A stretch of DNA of 64,000 nt, taken from the NCBI GenBank assembly GCA_963743285.1, contig CAVUPF010000004.1:347781-411780 (forward strand), written 5' to 3'. Below, in pieces: positions 1 through 8,950 of this stretch. Below the pieces are notes generated by a model. The model ran no database searches, was not told where the DNA came from, and saw nothing but the letters and a program-made list of their open reading frames with translations. Within the stretch, counting starts at the first letter, position 1, and the number at the start of each line of letters is the position of its first letter. The position numbers were made by a program, and so were the translations under genes. The DNA comes from CAVUPF01 sp963743285 (GTDB lineage Bacteria; Actinomycetota; Thermoleophilia; Solirubrobacterales; 70-9).

Positions 1-234
1 TTCGAGCTCGCCGCAGAAGGCGCGGCTGAGCGCCGCCTGGCTGCCCTCCTCGCCGCTGAGGTGGAGTGGGAGCCCGACGACGACCAGCTCGACCCCGCGC
101 TCAGTGACGAGCTCCGCCACCGAGTGCGGCTCCGGCGGCTCGATCACCGGGAGCGGGGTCGCCAGGGTGCCGCTGGGGTCGGAGATCGCGCAGCCGATCC
201 GGGCCGTGCCATGGTCGAGGGCGAGAACCCGCAC
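1..234 (-). CDS. ruvX: RuvX/YqgF-family Holliday junction resolvase-like protein, partial
   Basis: The N-terminal 78 residues are present; the gene runs off the left edge. The start MRVLALDHGTARIG is the conserved first strand of the YqgF RNase H-like fold, with the first acidic residue (D7) in place, and a later VVVGLPLHLSG strand matches the second core motif. In this family the enzyme is proposed to resolve Holliday junctions or to process 16S rRNA 5' ends. The GTG start lies 2 bases after the alaS stop, so it is almost certainly cotranscribed with alaS, a very common gene order in bacteria. Confidence 0.88.
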   Translation of the reverse strand, partial: MRVLALDHGTARIGCAISDPSGTLATPLPVIEPPEPHSVAELVTERGVELVVVGLPLHLSGEEGSQAALSRAFCGELE

Positions 235-236
235 TC

Positions 237-2861
237 CTAGCCCATCCCCACTTGGATCGCCCGCCGCGCCGTCGCCAGTGCCTCCTCGAGCCGGGCGGCG
301 TCCCTGCCTCCAGCCTGGGCCATGTCGTCGCGCCCGCCGCCGCCGCCACCGATCACCGCCGCCGCCTCGCGAACCACCGCCGCCGCCGAGAGCCCGGCCC
401 CCACCGCCTCCTTCGAGAGGAGGACGACGAGCCCAACCTTCTCGCCCTCGGCGCCGCCGAGGGCGATCGCGGAGCCGGCCCCGAGCTTCGACTGGACCCG
501 GTTGGCGAGGTCGAGAAGCTGTCTTTGGTCGGCCAGGGGCGCGCGGGCGGTGACCAGCTTGAGGTCGCCGGCCTCGATCGCCTCTCCCGCAAGGCGGTCC
601 GCCTCCTCGGCGAGTTGCTGCTTCTCGGCCTGCTGGTTCCCCCTGCCCGCCTCGCTCAGGCGCTCCGCGGCGCGGCGGGCGGCGGCGAGCGGGTCCTGCG
701 GGGAGCCGAGCAGCTTGCCCGTCTCGCGCAGCTGCGCCTCGCACTCGCGGAACCAGTCGATCGCCGCGGGCCCGCTGAGTGCCTCGATCCGCCGCACGTT
801 GGCGGCGCTGGAGCCCTCGGAGACGATCTTGAAGATGCCGACCTCTGCCGTGTTGGCGACATGGGTGCCCCCGCACAGCTCGCGCGAGACGCCGTCGACT
901 TCGACCATCCGCACCCACTCGCCGTATTTCTCGCCGAACAGCGCCATCGCGCCCAACCGCTCGGCCTCTGACCGCTCCATGTTGAGCCAGCGCACCGGGC
1001 GGCTCGCCTTCACCCACTCGTTGACGCGGTCCTCGACCTCGCGCACCGCCTCAGGGCCGAGCGCCTGGCCGTGAGTAAAGTCGAAGCGCAGCTTGTCGGG
1101 GCGCACCGCGGAGCCGGCCTGACGGACGTGGGAGCCGAGCTGCTCGCGCAGTGCCGCGTGCAGGAGGTGGGTTGCGGTGTGATTGCGCATCGTCGCGTGG
1201 CGGGTCTCGCGGTCGACCTCGGCCTCGACCGCGACACCGGCTTTCATCGGGCCGCTCAAGGGCTCGACCTCAAGCGCCTGGTCTGCGCCCACCCGGTAGA
1301 CGTCGAGCACCCTTGCCTCTCCCCCGCTCCAGCGCAGCACGCCCGAGTCGGCGACCTGGCCGCCGCCCTCGGCGTAAAAGGGGCTCTCCTCCAGCTTGAC
1401 CAGAGCCCGGCCATCGTCTGCCTCGACCGCGGCGAGCCCGGTGCTGGCGCGCAACCTCTCATATCCGACGAAGCGAGTCGGCGGCGCTGCGGCAGCGAAG
1501 CTGATCACCCGCTCGTGGCGGTGCTCGGAGCCGTGCGCGGTGGCGGCACCAACCCGGGCCCGCTGTCGCTGCTCCTCCATCAGCTCCTCGAAGCCGGCGT
1601 CATCGACCGAGAGCCCGCGCTCGCCGAGCAGCTCCTTGGTCAGGTCGTAGGGGAAGCCGTAGGTGTCGTGCAGCTTGAAGGCATCGGCGGCGTCGATCCA
1701 GGAAGTGCCGGACCCCTCAGCCTCGGCGACCAGTTGCTCGAGCAGCTCGGTCCCCCGCTCCAGGGTGCGGCCGAAGCTCTCCTCCTCCTCGCCGACCCAG
1801 CGGGCGATCGCCTCGCGCTCGACGACCAGCTCGGGGTATGCCTCTCCCATAATCTCGATCGTGCGCTCGACGAAACGGCCCAACCAGGGCGAGGAGAGTC
1901 CCAGCGTGCGCCCCTGCTGGATCGCCCGCCGCATGATCCGCCGCAGGATGTAGCCGCGGTCCTCGTTGGAGGGAACGACACCGTCGGCGATCAGGAAGGC
2001 GGCGCCGCGCGAGTGATCGGCGACGATCCGCATCGCGCGGGTAACCGCACCGCCCTCGTCATAGGAGCGCCCCGACAGCTCCTCGGCGAGTCCGACCAGC
2101 GGCCGCAGCAGGTCGGTCTCGAAGACCGAAGCTACGTCCTGGAGGATCGCCGCCATCCGGTCCAGCCCCATGCCGGTGTCGATATTGCGCATCGGCAGCT
2201 CGGACAGGGCGCCGTCCGCGGCAAGGTCATAGGTCATGAAGACGTGGTTCCAGAACTCGAGGAAGCGGTCGGTGTCCTCGCCAGGGCGCTCGCCCGGGGC
2301 GCCGAACGCCTCACCGCGGTCGAGGTAGAGCTCCGAGCAGGGGCCGCAGGGGCCGACCGGCCCCGCCTGCCAGAAGTTGTCGGCGCGGCCCAGCCGCACG
2401 ATCCGCTCGTCGGGCAGGCCCACCGCCCGCCAGATCTCGATCGCCTCGGTATCGGGGCCAAGCCCCAGCTCCTCATCACCGCCGAAGACCGTCACCCAGA
2501 TCCGCCCGGGGTCCATGCCGAAGCCCTGCGTCGAGAGCTCCCAACCCCAGGGGATCGACTCGGCCTTGAAGTAATCGCCGAAGCTCCAGTTGCCGAGCAT
2601 CTCGAAGAAAGTGAGGTGGCGGGCGGTGTTCCCGACCTCCTCGATGTCGGTGGTGCGAAAGCATTTCTGCACGTCGGCGAGGCGGCGGGCGGGAGGCTCC
2701 TCGCGGCCGAGGAAGTAGGGCTTAAATGGCTGCATCCCGGCTGTGGTCAACAGCACCGAGGGGTCATGTGCGGCGGGCACCAGAGAGGCCGAGGGCACGA
2801 TCTTGTGGCCGCGCTCCTTAAAGAAGGAGAGATAGGTGTCGCGGATCTCCTGGGCCTTCAT
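237..2861 (-). CDS. alaS: Alanyl-tRNA synthetase
   Basis: Full-length at 874 residues, the usual bacterial AlaRS size. It charges tRNA-Ala with alanine and edits Ser/Gly mischarging. The class II catalytic domain is N-terminal (MKAQEIRDTYLSFFKERGH, then FEMLGNWSFGDYFK). The editing domain carries the HxxxH zinc motif in NHTATHLLHA and the CGGTHV motif, and a C-terminal Ala/Gly-rich C-Ala (DHHA1) region ends in a GGGGGG stretch. It sits 44 bp downstream of mnmA and 2 bp before ruvX, forming one operon. No frameshifts are seen. Confidence 0.97.
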   Translation of the reverse strand: MKAQEIRDTYLSFFKERGHKIVPSASLVPAAHDPSVLLTTAGMQPFKPYFLGREEPPARRLADVQKCFRTTDIEEVGNTARHLTFFEMLGNWSFGDYFKAESIPWGWELSTQGFGMDPGRIWVTVFGGDEELGLGPDTEAIEIWRAVGLPDERIVRLGRADNFWQAGPVGPCGPCSELYLDRGEAFGAPGERPGEDTDRFLEFWNHVFMTYDLAADGALSELPMRNIDTGMGLDRMAAILQDVASVFETDLLRPLVGLAEELSGRSYDEGGAVTRAMRIVADHSRGAAFLIADGVVPSNEDRGYILRRIMRRAIQQGRTLGLSSPWLGRFVERTIEIMGEAYPELVVEREAIARWVGEEEESFGRTLERGTELLEQLVAEAEGSGTSWIDAADAFKLHDTYGFPYDLTKELLGERGLSVDDAGFEELMEEQRQRARVGAATAHGSEHRHERVISFAAAAPPTRFVGYERLRASTGLAAVEADDGRALVKLEESPFYAEGGGQVADSGVLRWSGGEARVLDVYRVGADQALEVEPLSGPMKAGVAVEAEVDRETRHATMRNHTATHLLHAALREQLGSHVRQAGSAVRPDKLRFDFTHGQALGPEAVREVEDRVNEWVKASRPVRWLNMERSEAERLGAMALFGEKYGEWVRMVEVDGVSRELCGGTHVANTAEVGIFKIVSEGSSAANVRRIEALSGPAAIDWFRECEAQLRETGKLLGSPQDPLAAARRAAERLSEAGRGNQQAEKQQLAEEADRLAGEAIEAGDLKLVTARAPLADQRQLLDLANRVQSKLGAGSAIALGGAEGEKVGLVVLLSKEAVGAGLSAAAVVREAAAVIGGGGGGRDDMAQAGGRDAARLEEALATARRAIQVGMG

Positions 2862-2905
2862 GAAGGGGAGAGCCTAAGTCACGACCGCCCGCGGTCGAAG
2901 CGGCG

Positions 2906-4354
2906 TCAGGTCGGCGCGGTGACGGTGCCGTAACCGACGATTGCCTCGCCGGCGAGCAATACCGCCGTCTGGCCCGGAGAGGCGCCGGCGAAGGCCTCGG
3001 AGAGCTCGAGGTCGAGCCTCGCGTGAGGGCCGCTCGGCACGGCCGGTACCGCGGCCGGAAGAGGGCGAGTGTGGTAGCGGAGCTTGACCGCGTCGACGCT
3101 GGCGCCGTCGCGGTGCAAGACGGCGTCGCGGATTCGGACCCTCCGTGTCGCCAACTCCTCGCGGGTGCCAACCGTGACCGTGTTGGACGCGGCATCGGTG
3201 GCGAGAACGTAGAGCGGCTCGGGAGCGGAGACCCTGATCCCGCGGCGCTGTCCGACCGTGAAGTTGTGGTGGCCGTAGTGGCGGCCTATCTCGCGCCCGG
3301 AGCGATCGAGCAGAGCGCCCTCGCGCTCACCCAGACCGCCGTGGCGGCGCAGAAAGCGCCGCTTGCCCTGCCCGGCGAGGAAGCAGAGGTCCTGGCTCTC
3401 CGGCTTGTGGGCCACCGCCAAGCCGTGGCGGGCGGCGATCTCCCGCACTTCGGGCTTGGTCAGCTCGGTGAGCGGAAAGTGCAGGCGTCCAAGCAGATCT
3501 GGCGGCAGCGCGGCCAGCATGTAGCTCTGGTCCTTGGCCTCGTCGACCGCCGCCGCGAGCAGCGGCCCATCCCCGTCGTCGACGATCCGCGCGTAGTGGC
3601 CGGTGATGAGGTGGGTGGCACCGAGCCGCTCCGCCAAGTCGATCATCGCCGCGATCCGTACCTCACCGTTGCAGATGATGCAGGGGTTCGGCGTGCTCCC
3701 GGCCGCATAGCCGGAGACGAACTCGCCGACGACACGGCGACGGAACTCCTCCTCGAGGTCGAGGGTGAGGTGGGGGATGTCGAGCGAGTGGGCGAGCCCG
3801 CGGGCGCCGAGCACCGCCTCCGGGGAGCAGCAGGCCTTGGCGCCGTCGGTCTCAGGGTCAGCCCAGAGCTTCACCGTCACGCCGACCACCTCCGCCCCGT
3901 GCTCTCGCTCCAAAAGCGCAGCGACAGCACTGTCGACGCCGCCCGACATCGCGACGAGCACCCGCCGCTCGCCAGGCGCCGCCAGGCGCTCGGGCGATGC
4001 GGCGGCGCTCGCCAGCGCCCGGTGCAGAGCGTCGGCCGCGAGCTGGGCCGCGTGGAGCTTCGACGGGGTAAGCCCGCCGATCGCCGCGTCGACCTCATCG
4101 CTGCCGACCCGCGCGGCATCGAGGATGCTCTTGCCGCACACTAGGTCGACGGCCGCTGCCGTCGCGGCCCGCATCGCGCCGCATCCCTCCGCGTCGAAGG
4201 TCGCATCCGCGATCGCGCCGCCGTCCAGTGCCAGCGAGATCCGCGCCAGGTCGCCACAGGCAGCTCCCCCGGCTGCCCCGGTGAAGGCGCCCTCGAACGC
4301 CGGCCCCAGCCGGCTCCGGTCGCTCAGGTACTGCTCGAAGAGTTCTCGGCTCAT
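2906..4354 (-). CDS. mnmA: tRNA 2-thiouridine(34) synthase MnmA with an N-terminal IscU/NifU-like domain
   Basis: Residues about 1-115 resemble an IscU/NifU scaffold: C33-G-D35, C58 in DAEGCGAM, C73, and the SKLHAAQLAADALH helix where IscU normally has HC; here that third ligand is Ala102. Residues about 130-482 are MnmA: PP-loop SGGVDS at 137-142, CC at 175-176, NPCIIC (C225, C228) and SQDLC (C324). MnmA thiolates U34 of tRNA-Lys, Glu and Gln using sulfur from a desulfurase. The usual MnmA is about 360 residues, so the extra 120 are a genuine fusion in one uninterrupted frame. It heads the mnmA-alaS-ruvX operon. Whether the scaffold half delivers Fe-S or is vestigial cannot be told from sequence. 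Confidence 0.93.
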   Translation of the reverse strand: MSRELFEQYLSDRSRLGPAFEGAFTGAAGGAACGDLARISLALDGGAIADATFDAEGCGAMRAATAAAVDLVCGKSILDAARVGSDEVDAAIGGLTPSKLHAAQLAADALHRALASAAASPERLAAPGERRVLVAMSGGVDSAVAALLEREHGAEVVGVTVKLWADPETDGAKACCSPEAVLGARGLAHSLDIPHLTLDLEEEFRRRVVGEFVSGYAAGSTPNPCIICNGEVRIAAMIDLAERLGATHLITGHYARIVDDGDGPLLAAAVDEAKDQSYMLAALPPDLLGRLHFPLTELTKPEVREIAARHGLAVAHKPESQDLCFLAGQGKRRFLRRHGGLGEREGALLDRSGREIGRHYGHHNFTVGQRRGIRVSAPEPLYVLATDAASNTVTVGTREELATRRVRIRDAVLHRDGASVDAVKLRYHTRPLPAAVPAVPSGPHARLDLELSEAFAGASPGQTAVLLAGEAIVGYGTVTAPT

Positions 4355-4575
4355 TCGCCAAGAAGAGTAGAGCGCAAAGCGAGGCCCCAGCCCACCGTTG
4401 CCGCCTCTGGCTTTGATCCCTTCAAGTGAAGGTGGGAGCCTGCCCCCAACCCCGAGGGGAGGGAGGACTTCGGCTCCCGCGCCGTTTGTGTTGGGTCAAA
4501 CGGTGAGACGGCTCGCGAACGGGCTCGAGCCTCGGCTCAACCGTAGCAGTGCCCGGGCAGCGCGGCGATCGCCTT
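4355..4575. promoter_or_regulatory. Upstream region of the mnmA-alaS-ruvX operon
   Basis: 221 bases between the DUF2007-like gene and mnmA must hold the mnmA promoter. On the minus strand there are C- and G-rich tracts that could fold (4440-4480), but no recognisable T-box, riboswitch or T-tailed terminator was found. Confidence 0.4.
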
Positions 4576-4860
4576 TCAGTCCAGGTTGGAGAGCAGCAGC
4601 TCGGCCTCGCTCCAGCGATCCGGCGGCACCCGCAGGGCGATGTCGCCGCGACCGAAGCGATCGAGCGGCCAGTCGGCGGTGAGGACCGCCTCGATGCCGG
4701 CCTCGACCAGCGCCTGGTGCCAGGCGCGCGCCGTCCGCACCTCGCCGAAGTCACGCACGACCTCCCAGCTGTCAAAGGTCGGGTCATCGACATGGACCGG
4801 AGTCTGGCCGGGACCGGGGGCGGGACGCCAGGATCGTGGAAGCCAGTCCCGCAAGGCCAC
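4576..4860 (-). CDS. Small DUF2007-like protein downstream of aspS
   Basis: 94 residues. The segment EVVRDFGEVRTARAWHQALVEAGIEAVLT resembles the ferredoxin-like ACT/DUF2007 pattern (strand, helix with a xxxAxxLxxAGIExxL motif, strand), followed by DIALRVPPDRWSEAELLLSNLD, which matches the closing strand and helix. These small proteins are usually annotated as putative signal-transducing or substrate-sensing. The ATG lies 2 bases after the aspS stop, so it is the last gene of the hisS-aspS operon. Family assignment is moderate and function is unknown. Confidence 0.65.
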   Translation of the reverse strand: MALRDWLPRSWRPAPGPGQTPVHVDDPTFDSWEVVRDFGEVRTARAWHQALVEAGIEAVLTADWPLDRFGRGDIALRVPPDRWSEAELLLSNLD

Positions 4861-4862
4861 CG

Positions 4863-6659
4863 CTATCGCTGCTCCGTGGGGCGTCTGGCGCGGAGTTGGA
4901 GGCCGACCTCGCGCAGCTGAGCCTCATCGACCGGAGCCGGGGCGCCGGTCAGCGCGTCAGCGCCAGAGGCGGTCTTGGGAAAGGCGATCACGTCGCGAAT
5001 CGACTCGGCGCCGGCGAGGCGCTGGACGATGCGGTCGATCCCATAGGCGATCCCGCCGTGGGGCGGGGCGCCGTAGCGCAGCGCCTCGAGCAGGAAGCCG
5101 AAGCGCGCCTCCGCCTCGGCAGCGTCGATCCCAAGCGCAGCGAAGACCTGTGCCTGAAGCGCGGCATCGCTGATCCGAATCGAGCCGCCGCCCATCTCCT
5201 GCCCGTTCCAGATCACGTCGTAGGCGAGGGCGCGCGCCCCGCTCGGGTCGGCCGGGTCGAAGTCACCGGCGGGCGAGGTAAAAGGATGATGCAGAGGGCG
5301 CCACCCACCCTCCTCATTTTCCTCCATCAGAGGCCAGTCGACGATCCATAGCAACTCGTTTGACCCCTCCGGGACGAGGTCGAACTCGGCCGCCAGGTCG
5401 AGGCGAAGCTGGGAGAGGACCGCATTCGCGACCTTGGGCCGATCGGCGATGAGGAGCAGCAGATCGCCCTCCTCGGCGCCCAGCCGCTCGTTCAATGCCA
5501 CCAGCTCCGGAGCAGAGAGGAACTTGGCGGTCGGCGAGCGCCATCCGCCTCCCTCGCGGAAAGCCCAGACGAGGCCCTTCGCCCCCAGCTCCTGGGCGCG
5601 GGAGATGAGGCCGTCCAGGGCGGAGCGGGTCATCTCGCGCCTGCCGACGTTGAGGCCGCGGACGGCGCCACCGGAGTCGATCGCCCCGCGGAAGACTTTG
5701 AACTCGGTTGCGGCTAGGGCGTCCTCTAAGTCGACCAGCTCGAGGCCGAAGCGGGTGTCGGGGCGATCGGTGCCGAAGCGCGAGATCGCCTCGTCGTAGG
5801 TAAGCCGCTTCATCGGCAGCTCAAGCGACGGCCCCCCCACCCGCTCGAACAGGTGCGCGAGCAGCCGCTCGCTCACCTCGATCACGTCGCCGACCTCGAC
5901 GAACGACATCTCGATGTCGAGCTGGGTGAAGTCGGGCTGACGATCGGCGCGCAGATCCTCGTCGCGAAAGCAGCGGGCGATCTGGTAATAGCGCTCGAAG
6001 CCGGCAACCATCAGGAGCTGCTTGAAGAGCTGTGGCGACTGCGGCAGCGCGTAGAAGGAACCTGGCTGAAGGCGGCTGGGGACGAGGAAGTCGCGGGCGC
6101 CCTCCGGGGTCGACCGCGTCAGCACCGGCGTCTCGACATCGACGAAGCCCTCGCCGTCGAGGAACTCGCGCATCGCCGCTGTTACCCGGTGGCGCAAGAT
6201 CAGCGCGTCGCGCATCTGCTCGCGGCGCAGGTCGAGGTAGCGGTAGCGGAGCCGCGCGTCCTCCCCGGTCTCCCCCGCAAAGCCCTCGATCTGGAAGGGC
6301 GGCGTCGCGGCGTCGGCGAGCAGCTCGGCGACTCTCACCTTCAACTCGAACTCGCCAGTCGCGAGCTCCCGGTTGATCGTGTCCTCGGAGCGCCGCACCA
6401 CCGTCCCGACTGCGCTAAGCACGTCCTCGGCGCGCAAGCTGTGAGCCAGTTCGAAGGCATCGCCGGAGGAGTCGGGGTTAAAGACGAGCTGGACCAGGCC
6501 GGTGCGATCGCGCAGATCGATGAAGATCAGCCCGCCGTGGTCGCGGCGGCGGTGGACCCAGCCCGCGATCCGCACCTCCGAGTCAACCCGGTCCCCGAGT
6601 ACCTGCCCGCACCAAGTGTCGCGGTAGCGGTTGGCGCGCAGCGCCGGCGCCTCGCTCAC
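4863..6659 (-). CDS. aspS: Aspartyl-tRNA synthetase
   Basis: 598 residues, a typical bacterial-type AspRS with GAD insertion domain. The N-terminal OB fold binds the anticodon (DSEVRIAGWVHRRRDHGGLIFIDLRDRTG). Class II motif 2 is visible as ARCFRDEDLRADRQPDFTQ and motif 3 as GGIAYGIDRIVQRL near the C-terminus. It charges tRNA-Asp; in bacteria lacking AsnRS such enzymes may also charge tRNA-Asn, which cannot be decided here. Its ATG overlaps the hisS stop in an ATGA junction, so translation is probably coupled. Confidence 0.97.
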   Translation of the reverse strand: MSEAPALRANRYRDTWCGQVLGDRVDSEVRIAGWVHRRRDHGGLIFIDLRDRTGLVQLVFNPDSSGDAFELAHSLRAEDVLSAVGTVVRRSEDTINRELATGEFELKVRVAELLADAATPPFQIEGFAGETGEDARLRYRYLDLRREQMRDALILRHRVTAAMREFLDGEGFVDVETPVLTRSTPEGARDFLVPSRLQPGSFYALPQSPQLFKQLLMVAGFERYYQIARCFRDEDLRADRQPDFTQLDIEMSFVEVGDVIEVSERLLAHLFERVGGPSLELPMKRLTYDEAISRFGTDRPDTRFGLELVDLEDALAATEFKVFRGAIDSGGAVRGLNVGRREMTRSALDGLISRAQELGAKGLVWAFREGGGWRSPTAKFLSAPELVALNERLGAEEGDLLLLIADRPKVANAVLSQLRLDLAAEFDLVPEGSNELLWIVDWPLMEENEEGGWRPLHHPFTSPAGDFDPADPSGARALAYDVIWNGQEMGGGSIRISDAALQAQVFAALGIDAAEAEARFGFLLEALRYGAPPHGGIAYGIDRIVQRLAGAESIRDVIAFPKTASGADALTGAPAPVDEAQLREVGLQLRARRPTEQR

Positions 6660-7900
6660 GCTTCGCCTCCGGCGATCTCGTCAATCAGCTTCGCGCTGTC
6701 AACCGAGCGCTGCTCGCCTGTCTCCATGTCGCGCAGTTGCGCCGATCCGTCGGCCTCGAGGATCAAGGCGCGCCGGGCGTCGATCCGATCGGCGTGTTTG
6801 AGCTGGCCCCTGAGGCTGCGGCCGGCGAGGTCCAGCTCGGCCGACAGCCCGGCCCGCCGCAGCTCGTTTGCCAGCGTCATCGCCTGCGGCCTGTCCCGAT
6901 CCTCGGCGACCGCGATGAAGACGTCGCGCCCGGTCGGCTCGCCGTCCTCATCGAGCGCCAGCAGGATGCGCTCGATCCCGGCCGCCCAGCCGACCGCCGG
7001 GGTCGGAGGCCCGCCCAGCTGCTCGATCAGTGCGTCATAGCGGCCACCGCCGCCAATCTCCGACTGAGCACCGAGGCCCGTGCAGACGAAGGAGAAGATC
7101 GTTTGCGTGTAGTAGTCAAGGCCGCGCACCAGGGTGGGATCGACCTCATAGGCGATCCCCGCCGCGTCGAGCAGCGCCAGCACCTCGGCAAAGTGCTCGG
7201 CGTCTTCTCCCTCCAGGCCCGCGACGATCGTCGGCGCGCTCGCCATCGCCGCCCGCGTCCCCTCGTCATTGGAGTCAAAGGCACGCAGCGGGTTGGCGTC
7301 GATCCGCTCGCGTACGTCCCTGGACAGCTCGCCCTCGTGGGCGCGCAGGTGCGCTTTCAGCTCCTCCAGGTAGGCGCGCCGCGACTCCAGTGAGCCAAGG
7401 CTGCCCAGCCGCAACTGCACCTCCGGCACCCCCAGCTCGGCGAGCAGGTCGGCGAGCAGCATGATCGCCTCGGCGTCGGCCAGTGGAGAGTCGGTGCCGA
7501 TCGCCTCGATGCCGAGCTGGTGGAACTGGCGGTAGCGCCCGGCCTGAGGGCGCTCGTGGCGGAAGAATGGACCAAGGTAGGAGAGCTTGACCGGCTGCGC
7601 CAGCTTGTGCATGCCGTGCTCGAGGTAAGCTCGACAGATCGGCGCCGTGCCCTCCGGGCGCAGGGTGATGCTGCGGCCGCCTTTGTCCTCGAAGGTGAAC
7701 ATCTCCTTGCGGACGATGTCGGTGGAGCGCCCGACCCCCCGCTCGAACAGCTCAGTGTCCTCGAAGGTGGGCGTGGCGATCGGCTCATAGCCGGCGCGAG
7801 CGAAGATCGCCGCGGCGGTGCGCTCGATTCGCGCCCGAACATGCGCCTGCTCGGGCAGCACGTCGAAGGTCCCGCGGGGCGCCTGGTACTTGCTGGCCAT
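6656..7900 (-). CDS. hisS: Histidyl-tRNA synthetase
   Basis: 414 residues, normal length. The start MASKYQAPRGTFDVLPEQA is characteristic; class II motif 2 appears as LSYLGPFFRHERPQAGRYRQ, and the histidine-binding signature RGLDYYTQTIFSF is intact. The C-terminal anticodon-binding domain follows. It lies 30 bp after the MBL-fold hydrolase gene and overlaps aspS by 4 bp, giving an operon 8937 to 4576 on the minus strand. The hisS-aspS pair is widely conserved. Confidence 0.97.
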   Translation of the reverse strand: MASKYQAPRGTFDVLPEQAHVRARIERTAAAIFARAGYEPIATPTFEDTELFERGVGRSTDIVRKEMFTFEDKGGRSITLRPEGTAPICRAYLEHGMHKLAQPVKLSYLGPFFRHERPQAGRYRQFHQLGIEAIGTDSPLADAEAIMLLADLLAELGVPEVQLRLGSLGSLESRRAYLEELKAHLRAHEGELSRDVRERIDANPLRAFDSNDEGTRAAMASAPTIVAGLEGEDAEHFAEVLALLDAAGIAYEVDPTLVRGLDYYTQTIFSFVCTGLGAQSEIGGGGRYDALIEQLGGPPTPAVGWAAGIERILLALDEDGEPTGRDVFIAVAEDRDRPQAMTLANELRRAGLSAELDLAGRSLRGQLKHADRIDARRALILEADGSAQLRDMETGEQRSVDSAKLIDEIAGGEA

Positions 7901-7930
7901 GCTGGCCGCGACCTTACCTGCGGCGAGCGG

Positions 7931-8575
7931 CTATCGCGCCAGCTCGGCCAGGAAGGGGTTGGTCGCACGCTCGGCGCCCAGCGTCGTCGTCCCCATGTGG
8001 CCGGGGTAGACCGCTGTCCGGTCGGGGTGGGACTCGGTCAGGGTGCGGATCGACCCGAGCAGGGTCCCCCAGTCGCCACCGGGCAGGTCGACCCTCCCGA
8101 CCGATCCCTGGAAGAGCACGTCGCCGGAGAAGATTGCGTCCTCGCCGCCCACCGAATAGGTGACGTGGCCGGGGCTGTGGCCGGGGGTGAAGATCACGTT
8201 CACCTCCATCCCCGCCAGCTCGAGTGCCTCGCCGCCGCTCACCTGCTCGTCGGCCTCGTAGCTCTCATAGGGGCCGAAGCCCTCATAGGGGACGAAGGCC
8301 ATGATGTCGGCGAGGATCGGCGTCTCTATCGCCGGGCAGTAGACGGGGGCGCCGGTCGCCGCGGCGACCGGCGCGACGGCGCCGATGTGATCAAAGTGAC
8401 AGTGGGTGAGGAGGATCGCCTCAACCGAGACGCCCAGCTCTTCGACCAGCGCCAGGATCCGCTCCGGCTCTTCGCCGGGATCGACGATCAGCGCCCGATC
8501 GGAGCCCTTGGAGCGCACGGCGAAGCAGTTCTCGGCGATCGGGCCAACCGTGAGCATGCTGACATCGAGACTCAC
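7931..8575 (-). CDS. MBL-fold metallo-hydrolase (glyoxalase II-like)
   Basis: 214 residues from the GTG at 8575. The zinc site is complete: THCHFDHIG (HxHxDH), TPGHSPGHVTY (third His), GDVLF (bridging Asp) and YPGHMGTTT (last His). This is the short YcbL-like class often called hydroxyacylglutathione hydrolase, probably a thioester or lactone hydrolase. I chose this GTG because it forms a GTGA overlap with the preceding gene; a longer start would overlap that gene by about 45 bp. It lies directly upstream of hisS, a linkage seen in many Gram-positive bacteria. Confidence 0.9.
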   Translation of the reverse strand: MSLDVSMLTVGPIAENCFAVRSKGSDRALIVDPGEEPERILALVEELGVSVEAILLTHCHFDHIGAVAPVAAATGAPVYCPAIETPILADIMAFVPYEGFGPYESYEADEQVSGGEALELAGMEVNVIFTPGHSPGHVTYSVGGEDAIFSGDVLFQGSVGRVDLPGGDWGTLLGSIRTLTESHPDRTAVYPGHMGTTTLGAERATNPFLAELAR

Positions 8576-8937
8576 GAATCCTCCCGGGCGCGGATCCGCG
8601 CCCGCTCCCGCCGCCGCCACAGAGTCATGTCTATGTAATAGCCGGCCGGGATGTAGAAGACGAGCATGAAGGCGCCGAGGGCTAGTGAAGCGCCGAGGGG
8701 GCGGCTGAAGATCACGAAGAGGAGGGCGGTGAAGATAGCCCCGGCGAAGACGCCGCGGATGGCCGCCCCGCGCCAGGTCGGTGGCAGGTCCGCCTTCGGG
8801 CCGGGCTTGCGGGAGGCGCGGGCGCGGGCTTTTGCCTCCTCGCGGCTGCGTGGGCGGGCGGTGCGGCGGTTGGTGTCGATCCGGCCGCCCTGGGTGCCAC
8901 GGTGCTTGCGGCGGCGCTTCTTCCTGGTCTGGGCCAT
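8572..8937 (-). CDS. Basic small membrane protein, two transmembrane helices
   Basis: 121 residues. The first 55 are strongly basic (MAQTRKKRRRKHRGTQGGR, then RARASRKPGPKAD), suggesting a cytoplasmic nucleic-acid-facing or disordered tail. Two hydrophobic segments follow: GVFAGAIFTALLFVIFSRP and SLALGAFMLVFYIPAGYYIDM, then a basic C-terminus. Similar proteins occur upstream of hisS in related actinomycetotes, but no function is known to me. It is the first gene of the operon leading into the MBL hydrolase and hisS. Confidence 0.75.
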   Translation of the reverse strand: MAQTRKKRRRKHRGTQGGRIDTNRRTARPRSREEAKARARASRKPGPKADLPPTWRGAAIRGVFAGAIFTALLFVIFSRPLGASLALGAFMLVFYIPAGYYIDMTLWRRRERARIRAREDS

Positions 8938-8950
8938 GAGCCAGTTGAAT

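Noticed and set aside
1071..2933. A 620-codon open frame on the plus strand opposite alaS
   Set aside because: High-GC antisense shadow of alaS; no domain, and alaS is intact on the other strand.
4355..4575. T-box or riboswitch ahead of the mnmA-alaS operon
   Set aside because: No T-box core sequence, specifier loop or terminator/antiterminator pair could be found.
5853..7040. A 395-codon plus-strand frame opposite aspS and hisS
   Set aside because: Antisense shadow spanning two intact synthetase genes.
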